NCBI GenBank assembly: GCA_947652605.1
Contig: OX393579.1
Coordinates: forward strand, 39,500,970-39,564,969
Origin: Elmis aenea
Lineage: Eukaryota; Arthropoda; Insecta; Coleoptera; Elmidae
Length of the DNA: 64,000 bases
Direction of reading: 5' to 3'
In this document: positions 49,601 to 59,700 of the stretch, one piece after another
How positions within the stretch are numbered: position 1 is the stretch's first letter
How the letters are laid out: every line of letters begins with the position of its first letter
Program-made: the position numbers and the translations under genes
Notes under the pieces: model-generated
What the model saw: only the letters and a program-made list of their open reading frames with translations
The model's database searches: none
Told to the model about the DNA's origin: nothing

Positions 49601-52277
49601 ATTAAACCACCTTCAGAAACACTGTGAAGCTTTATCGCGTGTACCACATCCAGTCCGAGAGCGACCACTTCAAGATTCATATCACGATGAAGTTCAGAAT
49701 GCTAGCGCTAACCATCCAAGTCCTGCACTTGCAGAAAAAACACAACAAATAGATGCAATCGAACATCCTTTACCAAAATGTGATATAGAAAATAATGATA
49801 CATATCCTATATCAAAATTGGAACTACTACAACAAACAAATTCATCAGAATCCGAACAATACGATAAACAATCCGATAGTAATGGATCAGTTATGTATAA
49901 ATACAAAACAAATATTAAACTTCGTTTTAATCAGGATTTAACTAGTGCAGCAAAACGACAAAGACTGGAAAATGGAAGGAGACCATCCTTGACTAGTTTA
50001 GAAAATCATAGGTAATTATTAATTTGTTTCGCTATCTTTCACTATTTGTAATAATTTAAAGAAAGATGAAAATTTTTGAGATACAGTAAAAATAATTAAA
50101 AATATTTGAAGTTTGAACTTATTCTCAAAAAAAGCGTGATAGGTTTACTGCATTGGCAGCTTATAAATTATTAGATATTCAAAGTAAGTTAAATGGAACA
50201 AAATGAATCAATGATGCTTTTACATTTAAAAAAATATAACTATTTTAAAATTATAAATCTGTTACTGCAGTTGACAAAAAAGTTTGTTGCGGCAAATTGC
50301 AACATTGCTTTGTTTAGAGAAAGGGTTATAGATATTTTTATGCATTTTAAATGGTGACAACCATTTGTTTAAGCATCACATATTTTAAGGGATATTATAA
50401 AGTTTTATTGTTTGTCATAGCAACCACAGTTGGCTTTCTTTTATCCAGTGTATGATGAAAATAATTTAGCTTAGGTTCTATTTACAAATTGTTATTATCT
50501 GAAGTACAAACCGTAATTGATTTATACATAAACAAAGCTTTTTTGTAATGGGAAGATACACTTAGGCTTACAATTAGTAGTTTTATAAAACAAAAATTTG
50601 AATTTTTGTGCAATGACATTTTTTTGTTTTCTTAATAAACTGGTGATATGCATTTTTTTGGCACACTTGGTTACAAAAATATAACAGTTATAACTTTTGA
50701 TATTCTTATAGTATAGAGATGATGCATTATTAGATATTTACTAAAATAGATAAACTCTGTTTTTCTCTTCACTTTTGAATTTAAAAAAAAAAGAAAAACT
50801 TCGCTCTTTAGGAAACAAAATTTTGAGCAAATTACGATTTTTATAATGTATTTTAAACAACCAAAATTTGTCAATATTAAAAAAAAAGTATTGTTCATTG
50901 TCAACTCATTAAAAAATTGATTTATGGTGGAATAGGTACATGTATTAAATTAAACTGTTATCAACTCCATTAAATATCTAAAATTGCGTCCATAAAAAAC
51001 CTTAACTTGTTCGCTGTCCATGAATCATATATGACTCATGACGCGTTTCATTAACGTCCATGAAGCATATTTGACAAATGTTAAATGTAACCGTGAGTAT
51101 CCACATAAACGTGTAGTTAATTACTCTAAAATGCTTGTAGGACGTGAGAAGAGGGTTATCTTAAGCTTATTGAGCAAATATTTTGTATCACATATGACTC
51201 ATGAAAGTCCTATGTATGTAATTCCACAAACAATTGAATATGTCGTTAAAGTATAGGGAAGACTTGGGACATCAGATTAGAAAACTACTTGGACAGTGAA
51301 CGTGTTAAGTTAACTTATTACATCTTAGTAACTAAGTATGTTATGAAAAAGCATGTGGTTTATCCCAACACATTTTTATTTTTAAATTTAAACATTTAAT
51401 ATAATAAAAAGTCTCAACATTGCATGTCAACTTCAGTCAAGTTAGCTAAGCAATTTTAAAACATCTAAACTGCCACAGTTGAGCTGTGTTACGTGAAATT
51501 TTTTTGCTAATTAACCAAATCTGTACATCATATATTAAGTGAGATTCTTTTAATGATTCGAATTATCGTATTTTCTGGCATATAAGGCACATTTTTTCTC
51601 AAAAAAGTTAACAGAAAATATAGCGGTAATAGAAGGGTTTTTTGTTTATTTCAAAATTGGGGAGTGTCTTATGAGCCCGTGCGACTTATATGCCAGAAAA
51701 TATGGTATGTGTTGGACTGAAACTTCCTTAAATATAATGTTAATATAATAAATTGTATTCAAAATTATATTATTGTCTTATAACAATCCTATAAAGTAAG
51801 ATTTAAGAAATTATAGGATTAAATCATCGTTGTTTATAAAAATTATTTAGTTCCAGCCATGGATCGCCTCCAAGCAGTGAATTATGCAATAGTGAAAACC
51901 AAACATCTCCTACACAAGGATCTGTTAATCGAACACTATACTTTAAATCAGAATCAGGTAATACAACGAACGGTCATGACTACGAATACTCCCATATTCC
52001 CAACGGTGAACATCATGTAAGAAATAATACAAAAGGAGCTCACTCGAAGGGCAACTTTAACGTTCCTATTTTCGTGCTCCATGCTAAAGGTTCATTTTAT
52101 GTACCTCTAACAATAGACTATTACACACTTTCACCGTTTTTACAAAATTACAATTTGTTGGAAGAGTTCCCCAACACTCATAGTATTGTTTTACATCCTG
52201 TTACAATCAATGTTAACTTCCAACCTGCTGGAAGTGCTGTTAAATTTAAATCCGATTGTATGAACTCGTGGCACTAA
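37648..52277 (+). CDS. cwo: clockwork orange: bHLH-Orange circadian transcriptional repressor
   Basis: Six coding exons: 37648-37715, 47314-47379, 47466-47550, 49250-49452, 49511-50011 and 51851-52277. All phases join to 449 residues. Exons 4-5 carry the bHLH domain (about 77-131) with basic region [20 protein letters not shown] and the near-invariant CWO text [20 protein letters not shown], then an Orange domain (about 143-182: [20 protein letters not shown]). The last exon has [19 protein letters not shown], the conserved CWO C-terminal block; there is no WRPW. CWO binds E-boxes and represses CLOCK:CYCLE targets in the nucleus. Exon 1 ([17 protein letters not shown]) is assigned by its GTGAGC donor and phase across a 9.6 kb intron, so it is less certain than the rest; the ATG six bases downstream is also in frame. 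Confidence 0.9.
37716..39455. other. First part of cwo intron 1
   Basis: No paired terminal repeats or exons seen. A perfect CACGTG at 39247-39252 could be an intronic E-box. The rest is AT-rich. Confidence 0.4.
39456..40566. mobile_element. Family B foldback transposon in cwo intron 1
   Basis: Ends CAGGGTGGACCAAATTCGAA and, inverted, TTCCAATTTGATCCACCCTG, with TA on both sides. Arms of over 500 bp match end to end (gatatcggtctcttgcgct / agcacaagagaccgatacc; cataaacaactaaac-type blocks), so the transcribed intron could form a long hairpin. 1111 bp. Confidence 0.88.
40567..42456. other. cwo intron 1, middle, with a GC-richer island at 41040-41330
   Basis: Mostly AT-rich. 41040-41330 is clearly richer in G+C, contains E-box-like AACGTG and CACGTT sites (near 41180 and 41265) and a lone CAGGGTGTCC end at 41283. 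It has an open frame without recognisable domain; an enhancer or alternative promoter is as likely as coding. 42220-42420 resembles 5' flanking or UTR-like text (agagttgtcacctgtag, atggatggtgacgatagtg) but gives no supported exon. Confidence 0.35.
42457..43098. mobile_element. Family A foldback transposon, intact copy
   Basis: Ends CAGGGTGGTCCAAATTCGAT and ATCGAATTTGGACCACCCTG flanked by TA, 642 bp. The subterminal blocks atgggtatctcgcttaat / attaagcgagatacccat and the inner blocks (gagaaacggttaaattacc / ggtaatttaaccgtttctc) are inverted. This is the reference copy for the broken ones at 1-929 and 12150-13286. It sits inside a tactgta-rich stretch (about 42400-43390) whose outer parts ggtgaccatccgtactgta and tactgta...aatggtcac look like the ends of an older host element. 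Confidence 0.9.
43099..44504. other. cwo intron 1, continued
   Basis: Right half of the tactgta-rich older repeat (to about 43395), then AT-rich sequence in which I see no exon. Confidence 0.4.
44505..44886. repeat. Family H repeat, uninterrupted copy
   Basis: Inverted relative to 8041-8081 + 11167-11533. Reading the reverse strand from 44886: acagcgctacgcaaaagtat, gaaacagacaaatatctaaa, then the shared text to ttgacaata. It preserves the 8 bp site occupied in the other copy. It includes an open frame that also exists, broken, in the other copy, but it has no recognised domain. Confidence 0.75.
45020..45284. mobile_element. hAT-like MITE, 265 bp, perfect 8 bp duplication
   Basis: Ends CAGCGATTCTTAACC and GGTTAAGAACCACTG, flanked by CTCTAGGG at 45012-45019 and 45285-45292. 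The sequence just inside is strikingly G/C-rich (ggggggccgcggcccc) for this window, and ggggccgcga recurs near the right end. It has inserted into the left terminus of the element that continues at 45288. Confidence 0.92.
45288..46196. repeat. Inverted-repeat element with GGGGCAGAACGG motifs
   Basis: Ends TAGGGGAAAGCGGGGCAGAA and, inverted, TTCTGCCCCGCTTTCCCCTA. Variants of the same motif recur inside (ggggcaggacggattgg near 45655, gttctgccccaaccctgg near 45980). The left end was split by the hAT MITE, whose target duplication ctctaggg contains the first bases of this element. No coding sequence; superfamily unknown. Confidence 0.8.
46197..47313. other. End of cwo intron 1
   Basis: AT-rich, with a lone CAGGGCGTTC end near 46510. 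No exon seen before the 47314 acceptor. Confidence 0.4.
48099..49195. mobile_element. Family B foldback transposon in cwo intron 3
   Basis: Ends CAGGGTGGACCAAATTCCAA and TTCGAATTTGGTCCACCCTG with TA flanks, 1097 bp, and the same internal palindrome as 39456-40566. It ends 54 bp before the bHLH exon. A short fragment at 47977-48035 (agggggctgaaaagtgcgac) upstream matches the core of the element at 54347-55334. Confidence 0.88.
50012..51850. other. cwo intron 5
   Basis: AT-rich intron, 1.8 kb, with one small MITE (51566-51706). Around 51010-51220 the phrases 'tgactcatga' and 'gtccatgaa.catat' recur loosely. No exon is seen. Confidence 0.4.
51566..51706. mobile_element. Short MITE with TATTTTCTGGCATATAAG ends
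   Basis: About 140 bp with inverted ends TATTTTCTGGCATATAAGGC and GACTTATATGCCAGAAAATA, and short inner gcac/gtgc steps. No clear target duplication could be read, so the class is not assigned. Confidence 0.7.
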
Positions 52278-52605
52278 CCTGCTACAAAAACTTGTAAATA
52301 TTATAATATGTAGAGGAGGCTGTGATGGTTGGAACTGGTGAAGACTGATAATATTTTCACAATATCGATCACAACCCAATGTTTGCCATTTTCTGCATTT
52401 TGTGACATATACTCTTGGTGTATTAGTGTTATAATTATTGCTTGCGAGTTATAAGAACATTTAAATGGTTTATTTGCATTGTTATGTAATATAATTTTTG
52501 TTAATTACTATTAAACTGGTGCTCTTACAGGTTACCAATTTAGATGGTTAAACGTTGTTGTACTCCAGTTATATTTATGCTAAGTTTACTGTAGGTATGT
52601 GTAAA

Positions 52606-52630
52606 AATAAAATGTATTATTTTCAATAAA
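52606..52630 (+). terminator. cwo polyadenylation signals
   Basis: AATAAA at 52606-52611 and again at 52625-52630, about 330-350 bp after the cwo stop codon (52275-52277). Confidence 0.5.
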
Positions 52631-53047
52631 GTATTTTTCGATTGTTTTTTAAATTATTTATTCACGTTTAATCCTTAAGTTTCATGGAAGCTATTAATTG
52701 GTTTTATAAGAGGAGAAGCGTGTCAAGTGGAAAAATGGTACATATTTTCAACTGAAAGTTTTAATATTAATTTTTAATTGAACTTTTGTGTTTAATAATG
52801 AATTAACGAATGTATTTTATGTATGTTACAGAAAACTTCTAAGAAAAAAAAAGTACAATACTGGATATCCCAAATTTGAGGCTTAACATAGTTTTATTAG
52901 GTCAGGGGTCTCAAACTCAAAATTTATGAGGGCCACAAGATTTTTCCTAATAGTAGGCAGGCTACACACTTTCGAAAAATATAAGATAATTATGTACTCC
53001 CAATTAAGTGGGCTGCACGAAATACAGAGGGGCTGTGTGTTTGAAAC

Positions 53048-53312
53048 CAGGGCTGAGGAGTCGGTAAAAAAAAAGTCGACTCCGACTCCTGATAATTTTA
53101 GTAGTTCGACTCCGACAAAATTAAACACTATGACATTTTATGGTGTGTGTAATATAAAAATGAGAAATAAATATAAAGAAACGATTTAAAATTTGAGTTT
53201 AAATTGTGCGGCAAAGGGCCACCTCGCAATTTTTTGTTGTACTCAGAGTCGGTACATTTTTTCCGACTCCACTAACCAGAAATTCCTTCTAAACTCCGAC
53301 TCCATAGCCCTG
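53048..53312. mobile_element. hAT-like MITE rich in CGACTCC repeats
   Basis: Ends CAGGGCTGAGGAGTCGG and CCGACTCCATAGCCCTG, flanked by TTTGAAAC and TTTGAGAC (7 of 8 match). gactccgactcc blocks recur at both ends. It lies inside an older repeat beginning aggggtctcaaactcaa (52907), and both are inside a diverged family C fragment (52860-52905 and resuming about 53638). Confidence 0.88.
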
Positions 53313-54033
53313 TTTGAGACAATGGCAAATTTAAGACGAGTGCTGCCCATATCTACACTTTTTTGGGGCCCCTGTTGGAGTAAAGAAAGGGCTTTCAGTT
53401 TCTTTTAAAAAAATCAGTACCGGGTTCACACCGATTAATAAAAAAAAAGAACTCGCTCACTCAAACAATTTGGTTTGTCAGAAATTCGTTCCGGGTTACG
53501 GTGATGACTTATAAAAAAAAGTGTCCTTTCGACTTTTCCAACAGGTCGAATTAAAAATTGTGAGGCCCTTCCTAATAAGGGACCCTAAGTTAAAGCGTGT
53601 CTAGCTTATACCGTAAATCCGGCCCTGTATTATATCATCTCAAATTGAGCAAAGTTGCATAATTTGGTGTTAAATGGTAATCTGAATTGAAATTGCTACA
53701 ATTCTTAGTTCAGAAATTATTGAGAAAAAACAAAAAAAAATTTTGTTTTTGTCTTTTTCCTTTTTTAAAACTAGCATCAACTTTGTTATCTAATGGACGC
53801 CATATTGAATTTAGCAGTAAAAATTAGTACAAAAAAATCTGACTACAATATATAACACCTTACACCATTGATGCAATTGAAAAACTTTTGGATTAACTTT
53901 GCTATGATAAACAAAAGTGAAAACTCTATGTAACAATTCTATTGAATTCGATAGATTTTAAGATAATATGGTTAGGTATTATGTTAAGAATGGATATAAA
54001 ATAGATGTGTTTTTTATGCAAATGTGTTACTAT
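53313..54033. repeat. Repeat debris: diverged family C arm
   Basis: 53638-53900 continues the family C-like text (tcaaattgagcaaagttgcat, attcttagttcagaaattat). 53320-53637 has no clear partner. No gene. Confidence 0.4.
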
Positions 54034-55469
54034 CAGAGATGGAAAACGTAACGTAACGATACCCGATAACGTTATAATACCGATTCAACTATAATTTTTT
54101 ATACAATAACGTAACAATATATTTATAACGTTATAATAACCGATAACGTTTCATTAAAAGTTATTTAATATCGTTATTCTGTATAAATTAAATTTTTATA
54201 TGGCGATCTTTTTATTTTTAGAAAATAATATTTTGTTTGTATTTTAGAAATTAAAATTAAAATAAAATATCTCAACATAATTTTGTACTATTTTTTAAAT
54301 TTACATTTACAGATCCCAAAAGTTACAAATAAAAATTATTTTTATACAGCATGTTTCTTAAATAATGCGAAAAAAATTAAGAGGGGTCTTTCATATAATT
54401 TTTTTTTCTTAAGGGCCTCCTTTCGGAGTTACACCCCTCTAAAGGGGATCGGTAAAATTGGGTTTTTATTTTATTTCTCTTTGGATAAATGTAGGAGAAT
54501 GATATTCGGTAGATGTTCTATACTTATTAAAAGGTTTGCCATAGTAATATTTTTAATCATCTCCCACCTTAACAGGGGGCTGAAAAGTGCGACCCCTGTT
54601 GTTTTTTTTATCAGAACTTTTTTGTGGGTTGAAATCTAGCAATGTAATCTTTTTTTTTTAAACTTGATTAATTTAGAATTTTTTTTTATTCTTTAACTTT
54701 TCTCGTTAAACCTACAGTTTCTGAGTAAATTATAAGAATGAACATGAACCATCAAATATTCCAATATAAAACGATTCATTTTGGTGGTTACCATGGTTTA
54801 TTTATTTTCATGTTTGGTAGAAGTGACGGGTGTAATTCATTTTTTGACGTTTACGCGACGACAACGCTAAAACGCCCGTCAAATCTACCCAATATGAACA
54901 TAAACATCATTCTCACTCATTTAATTTCTTACTCAAAACTGTAGGATTTACGAGAAAAACTAAAGAATAAAAAAAGGTTATAAATAAATCAAACATACAA
55001 AAAAAAAATTTAAATTGCAAAATTTCAGCTCACCAAAAAGTTCTGATTAAAAAACCAACAGGGGTCACACTTTTCAGCCCCCTGTGAAAGTGAGAGATTA
55101 TTAAAAATATAACTATGGGAAACCTTTTAATAAGTATAAAACATCTGAGTATCATTCTCCTACATTAATCTAAATTTGAGAAATAAAATAAAAACCTAAT
55201 TTTACGGATCCCCTTTAGGGGGTGTAACTCCGAAAGGAGACGTCTAAAACAAAAGTTTTATAATAAAGACACCACTTAATTTTCGATAAGGAATCACCTT
55301 CCAATTTTTTTCGCATTATTTAAGAAACATCCTGTATATCATAATTTATGTAACGTTATATAACATAACAATTCATTTTTTAATGTTATTTATAACGTTA
55401 TGTAACGAAAACAAATAATAAATAACGTTATACAATAACGTAACGATTTAAAACGTTATTCCATCCCTG
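54034..55469. mobile_element. hAT-like MITE (AACGTTA-rich) carrying a nested foldback element
   Basis: Ends CAGAGATGGAAAACGTAACG and, inverted, CGTTATTCCATCCCTG, flanked by the perfect 8 bp duplication GTTACTAT (54026-54033, 55470-55477). The sequence near both ends is dominated by aacgttat palindromes. Without the insertion at 54347-55334 it aligns along its whole length, inverted, with the 465 bp copy at 63248-63712. Confidence 0.9.
54347..55334. mobile_element. Foldback transposon nested in the 54034-55469 element
   Basis: Ends CAGCATGTTTCTTAAATAATG and CATTATTTAAGAAACATCCTG with TA on both sides. The arms match through ctcctttcggagttaca / tgtaactccgaaaggag, ggggctgaaaagtgcgac / cacacttttcagccccctg and further blocks. 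988 bp; related to family D. The open frame 54283-54639 is a product of the arm sequence. Confidence 0.85.
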
Positions 55470-55477
55470 GTTACTAT

Positions 55478-56730
55478 ATTTTTAGTTCTAAAATGAAAAT
55501 TGTTAGAAGTGGTTGTTGCTTTTAAAGAAACTTTTTAAAGCAAATTTAAATGGCCAATTGCAAATTTTGAATACTTAAGCTAATACTAAATTGCTTTTTT
55601 AGACTACTGACAAACATGATCAACATAAAATTATTGTATTTACTCACAGTAAGTAAACCATATAATTACTGTAAAATTATCAATAATAGTTACGATACAC
55701 AACACTCTTAAATTGTTACATTTTAAATTGTTTGTTTGTTTTTCTGGCAATATTGATTACATGAATAAGTTGAGTTATATTATTGTACTCAGAATTTTTA
55801 GTATTATGGCACCTGTAACAAATAAATTTGATGATGGTCCAATCCAAAGCTGCCAAGAAGTCTGATATAAAATCTAATTAAATTAGCACAGAGAATCAAG
55901 AGTTTCTTGAACTAAATGTTTTTAGTTTTTCAATGTCTTTAGAGATTATGAAAATAACAAAAAAAATCTTTTTTTTCCTGTATAACTTTTGAATTAGGAC
56001 AGCTTTTTAAATTTTCATTTCAGATTGTATAACTTTGCCCCAATTAAACTGAATTCATGGATCTTAACTTAAGTGAGATTGCCATGTTGAGTCTTGAATT
56101 TGGGACACCCTCATTAAGTCAACAAGTAATAAAAGTATTAAGTTTACCTTTGCCCATTATAGTTACTTAGCATACATTAACATGTGTTTGTCACACTTAC
56201 CTTGGACATAATGTGTCAGCCTATAGTATATTACGCTTGCTTAATTTACATTTTGTTTTCAATCCCCTTCCCTGAGTTCATTCATTAAATGTACAAGTAA
56301 ATTAGTATTGTTGTATATTATGTTTATTAATAGGTCAGTGGAGCAAATTTCGAATTGCCTGCTTCTTTCAAACTTTATTTTTAATTTCTTATTTATACCT
56401 ACATTTACAATTAGTTAGCTATAATAAAAAAAGTTGGAAAAAACAGCAGCCATAAAAAAATAAAAAAACAAAATGAATAAATTGATTTCTTGGAGTACAA
56501 ATAGCTTTCAACTTTTTTACATATGTGTACGCTGAACTACTCAGAAGTCCTTTTGAATGTAGAATTCGGCTACCATATAGCTCAAGAATGCCTGTAGATT
56601 AAATTATAAATATAGTGCCGTTTTCACGTCTAGCAACCTAATCTTGAAACAATTTTTTTTAAATTTCAAAACAAGCTACAACAGTAAATTAAATAAAAAA
56701 TGACATTTTATTACCAATATTTACATTTGA
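55478..56730. other. Intergenic between cwo and OGFOD1, with a truncated family C end
   Basis: 55960-56112 holds a right-hand family C-like arm (ttgaattaggacagc, gaatttgggacaccct) without its left partner. The rest is AT-rich. TTTATT at 56707-56712 is the minus-strand AATAAA, placed to serve the OGFOD1 gene 19 bp after its stop. Confidence 0.5.
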
Positions 56731-59700
56731 TTACTCAGAGTAACTACACACTAAAATATAAAATGTTTTACAACGACTATACTGGCTAACATATTTAGTC
56801 GTTCGTAAAGTGTCTCTATACACGATGTTAAGATTATTTTCATCAGGTTCTAATGTGATTAAAGCATCTTCAATCAGTTCCTCTGGGGATACGTACATTA
56901 TACGGCCACCAACTACGGAAGCCGGATCAGAACAACCCAAATACAACACAACATCGAGTTCAGGTTTATCGAGCCATTTGGTATTTAACAACTGTAAATA
57001 ATAATATATAAGCAAGGTAACTAGGAAACTGGTGTGTTAATTCGGGACCCCTTATTCTATGATTCTATAAAAATTTAGATAAAAGGTCAAACACATACAA
57101 CATTGGACAATCATTTAGACATCTTTCCTCGGAGATCCTACTCTACTTGGGGCCCGTCCGTACCGTAGGCCTTGCAGACTTGATATTTACGCCACTGCAT
57201 TATTATTATTTCCAGTATTATTATGATGCATTTTACATTTTACGGATTAGCTGCACAATCTTGTTCATAGTAAAATAAAATAAGGGTGTTTACATTTGAA
57301 GAAAATGAGTTGTCACTTTGAAATTTGGAAAGTTTGGCATTTTTTTGTGAACACCCTGTGTCAATAAATTTAAATTTTTTATTTTTAAAATGTTGCTCCC
57401 CAACTGGACCAACATTATTGCTAAAACTTATTTCTTAACTTTAAAAAACGAGGTGGCTACGATTTTTTAAAGTTAAGCCTGCTTGTGTAAGATTTTTCGG
57501 AAAAAAATTAATAAGTTGGCAACACTGGCACTAAATCAAAAAACAAACAGACATTCATGTAGAGGTTATAAAATGACATCCGATGACCTAAAAATATACA
57601 GGGTGTTCCATTTAAAAAAATCTTTGTTTTTGTTATAGCGCAAAAATGGGACACCCTGTATAGATGAAAATAATTTTACGACGTAGATCTTTTCAAACCA
57701 ATAACTTTATGTATTTAAGTTTTTTTTCTATCTCCTACGGGCGGGGCGCTATGAAAGCCCGACGCACTAATGAATCACCCTGTATAGTATAAAATAAGAG
57801 AATCTGTAACTATGTACGGGGTACAAAACATACCCAAGCGGTATGGGGTGTAAAAACCGTCAGACATAATAAAAGTTGTATATAAATAAGTTCTTATTAA
57901 AGAGTGCAAATTCTTAATCAGGAAATACCCACCGTCTTAATAAAAAACATAAAAGACACAACACAACCAAAATATTTATTGTGTGAAATAGATCCGAAAG
58001 ACTATATTATATATATATAGCAAACATCTTTATTAAAATGTAGCATGTTGCTTCAGTGCTATAGTTGAACGACAAAAACTAATTCATTGGTGGTGAAAAA
58101 AAATGGCACATGAAAAACTTATTAAGCATTAACTTTATAGACACTTACCGAGTAGCAACCTGGAGACCAGCGTTGAAGTTCGTACCGTACTCTGGAGAGA
58201 TCTAACTGCGAATACTCATGAAATAATTCAAAGATTTCAAAACTTTGAAAGAGTTCAAGAAAATTTTTCAATATTTCTGGCACATTCGTTTCATCAAGAA
58301 CTTCATAGTTGCGTTGATTAATAGGGCCTACTTTATTCCATTGTAAATCTAAAAACACATATTAATTTATTTATTGCTTTAAAAAATTAAAAGCACATAA
58401 AGCACATCAAGCAACGTACCTTCAAGTTCTAAACAGTTTAAAACATTTGTAAATACATCATCTTTGAAATAATAATTCAAAGATATTTCAGAATTTTCTT
58501 CAATTTGCTGATTTATTTGTGCAATTGTGTTGGTAAGTAAATATTCGTGATTAATCCATGATTCTACTGTAACGCCATAATCATCAGGACACTTGTAATT
58601 ATCCAGACACACTGTCGTGTTAGGGTTAGACTGAATATGTACTTTTTTCTTCGAATGAAACCAACCATTTATACTTAATCTACAATCACATTTACATGTC
58701 ACTTCCTGTACCTGAAATATTAAATAATTTTTATATATTAATACAGTATATCATAATAATGTATATCCGATATTCGAGGCTCATCATTAGATAGCAACTT
58801 CTAAACTATACAAGATATGAGAGCTAATTTATGCGACACAAAAGTTATGTAATTTATTAAGCAACATGGCAATGCTTTTATTTTTTTAAATCCATAACAC
58901 ATTAACATACTCCTGAAAAACCAAAATCAGCAAGTGTTTTTTATTTTAATATCCTTACTGTAGTAGTTAAAACTTGTTAAAAAAAGTTTTTGATATACAG
59001 GGTGTTTCACTTTTCAATGTGACTATTGCTATCTCTGTACATAATGAAAATACAAGGTTGGTTAAATGGGACAAAAGTTAGCTATTTAGTTTAAGAGTGT
59101 GTTTTAAACAAGATCTTGTTTTGTTTAAAAAATCCATGACTTGCGTGATATAATGAAAAAACCAAAATGGACTAACATTTTTCAAATACAAATACAAAAC
59201 TCAAAAAAAAACTCTGCTATCGTTGCTAATACAGAAAATTGCCAAACAAAGAAATTTTGCTAAATTTTGTTTGCTATAAAATGGTGAAAGTCAAATTTTT
59301 ATTTATAAAGTACCGTGCAAGTGTATTGAATAAAACAACTTTTTATTAAATGGCAGTCTTAGTATGTGATGATTTAGATAAAAACGTTATACTTTTTTTA
59401 CACTGGTATAAAATTTTAAATGTTTATTTGCAAAAATAAGCAAAATAACTAAAAAATTGCGAAATCTAAGATAAGATCAATGCTGCTATGAAAAAAACCA
59501 TAATCGACTTTCATTGTTTTATTTCAATCCCTGCTAGTCTATCCTGTCACTCTTTAAATAGTGATATTAAAATATTCATAGAAATAATTGTTGGTATATG
59601 AATGTATTTTAAACCTCTTACTAAAACAATAACAAAGAAAGTCTTTAAATGTATGACATAAGTTGGACTACATTATTTCTAGTTACCCCTTCCTACTATA

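Noticed and set aside
52907..53320. 'ggggtctcaaactcaaa' start as a complete second hAT element around the 53048 MITE
   Set aside because: A convincing right end and target duplication could not be located, so only the inner MITE was called.
54283..54639. 118-residue plus-strand frame
   Set aside because: It spans the border of a nested transposon and lies within a hairpin arm; no family match.
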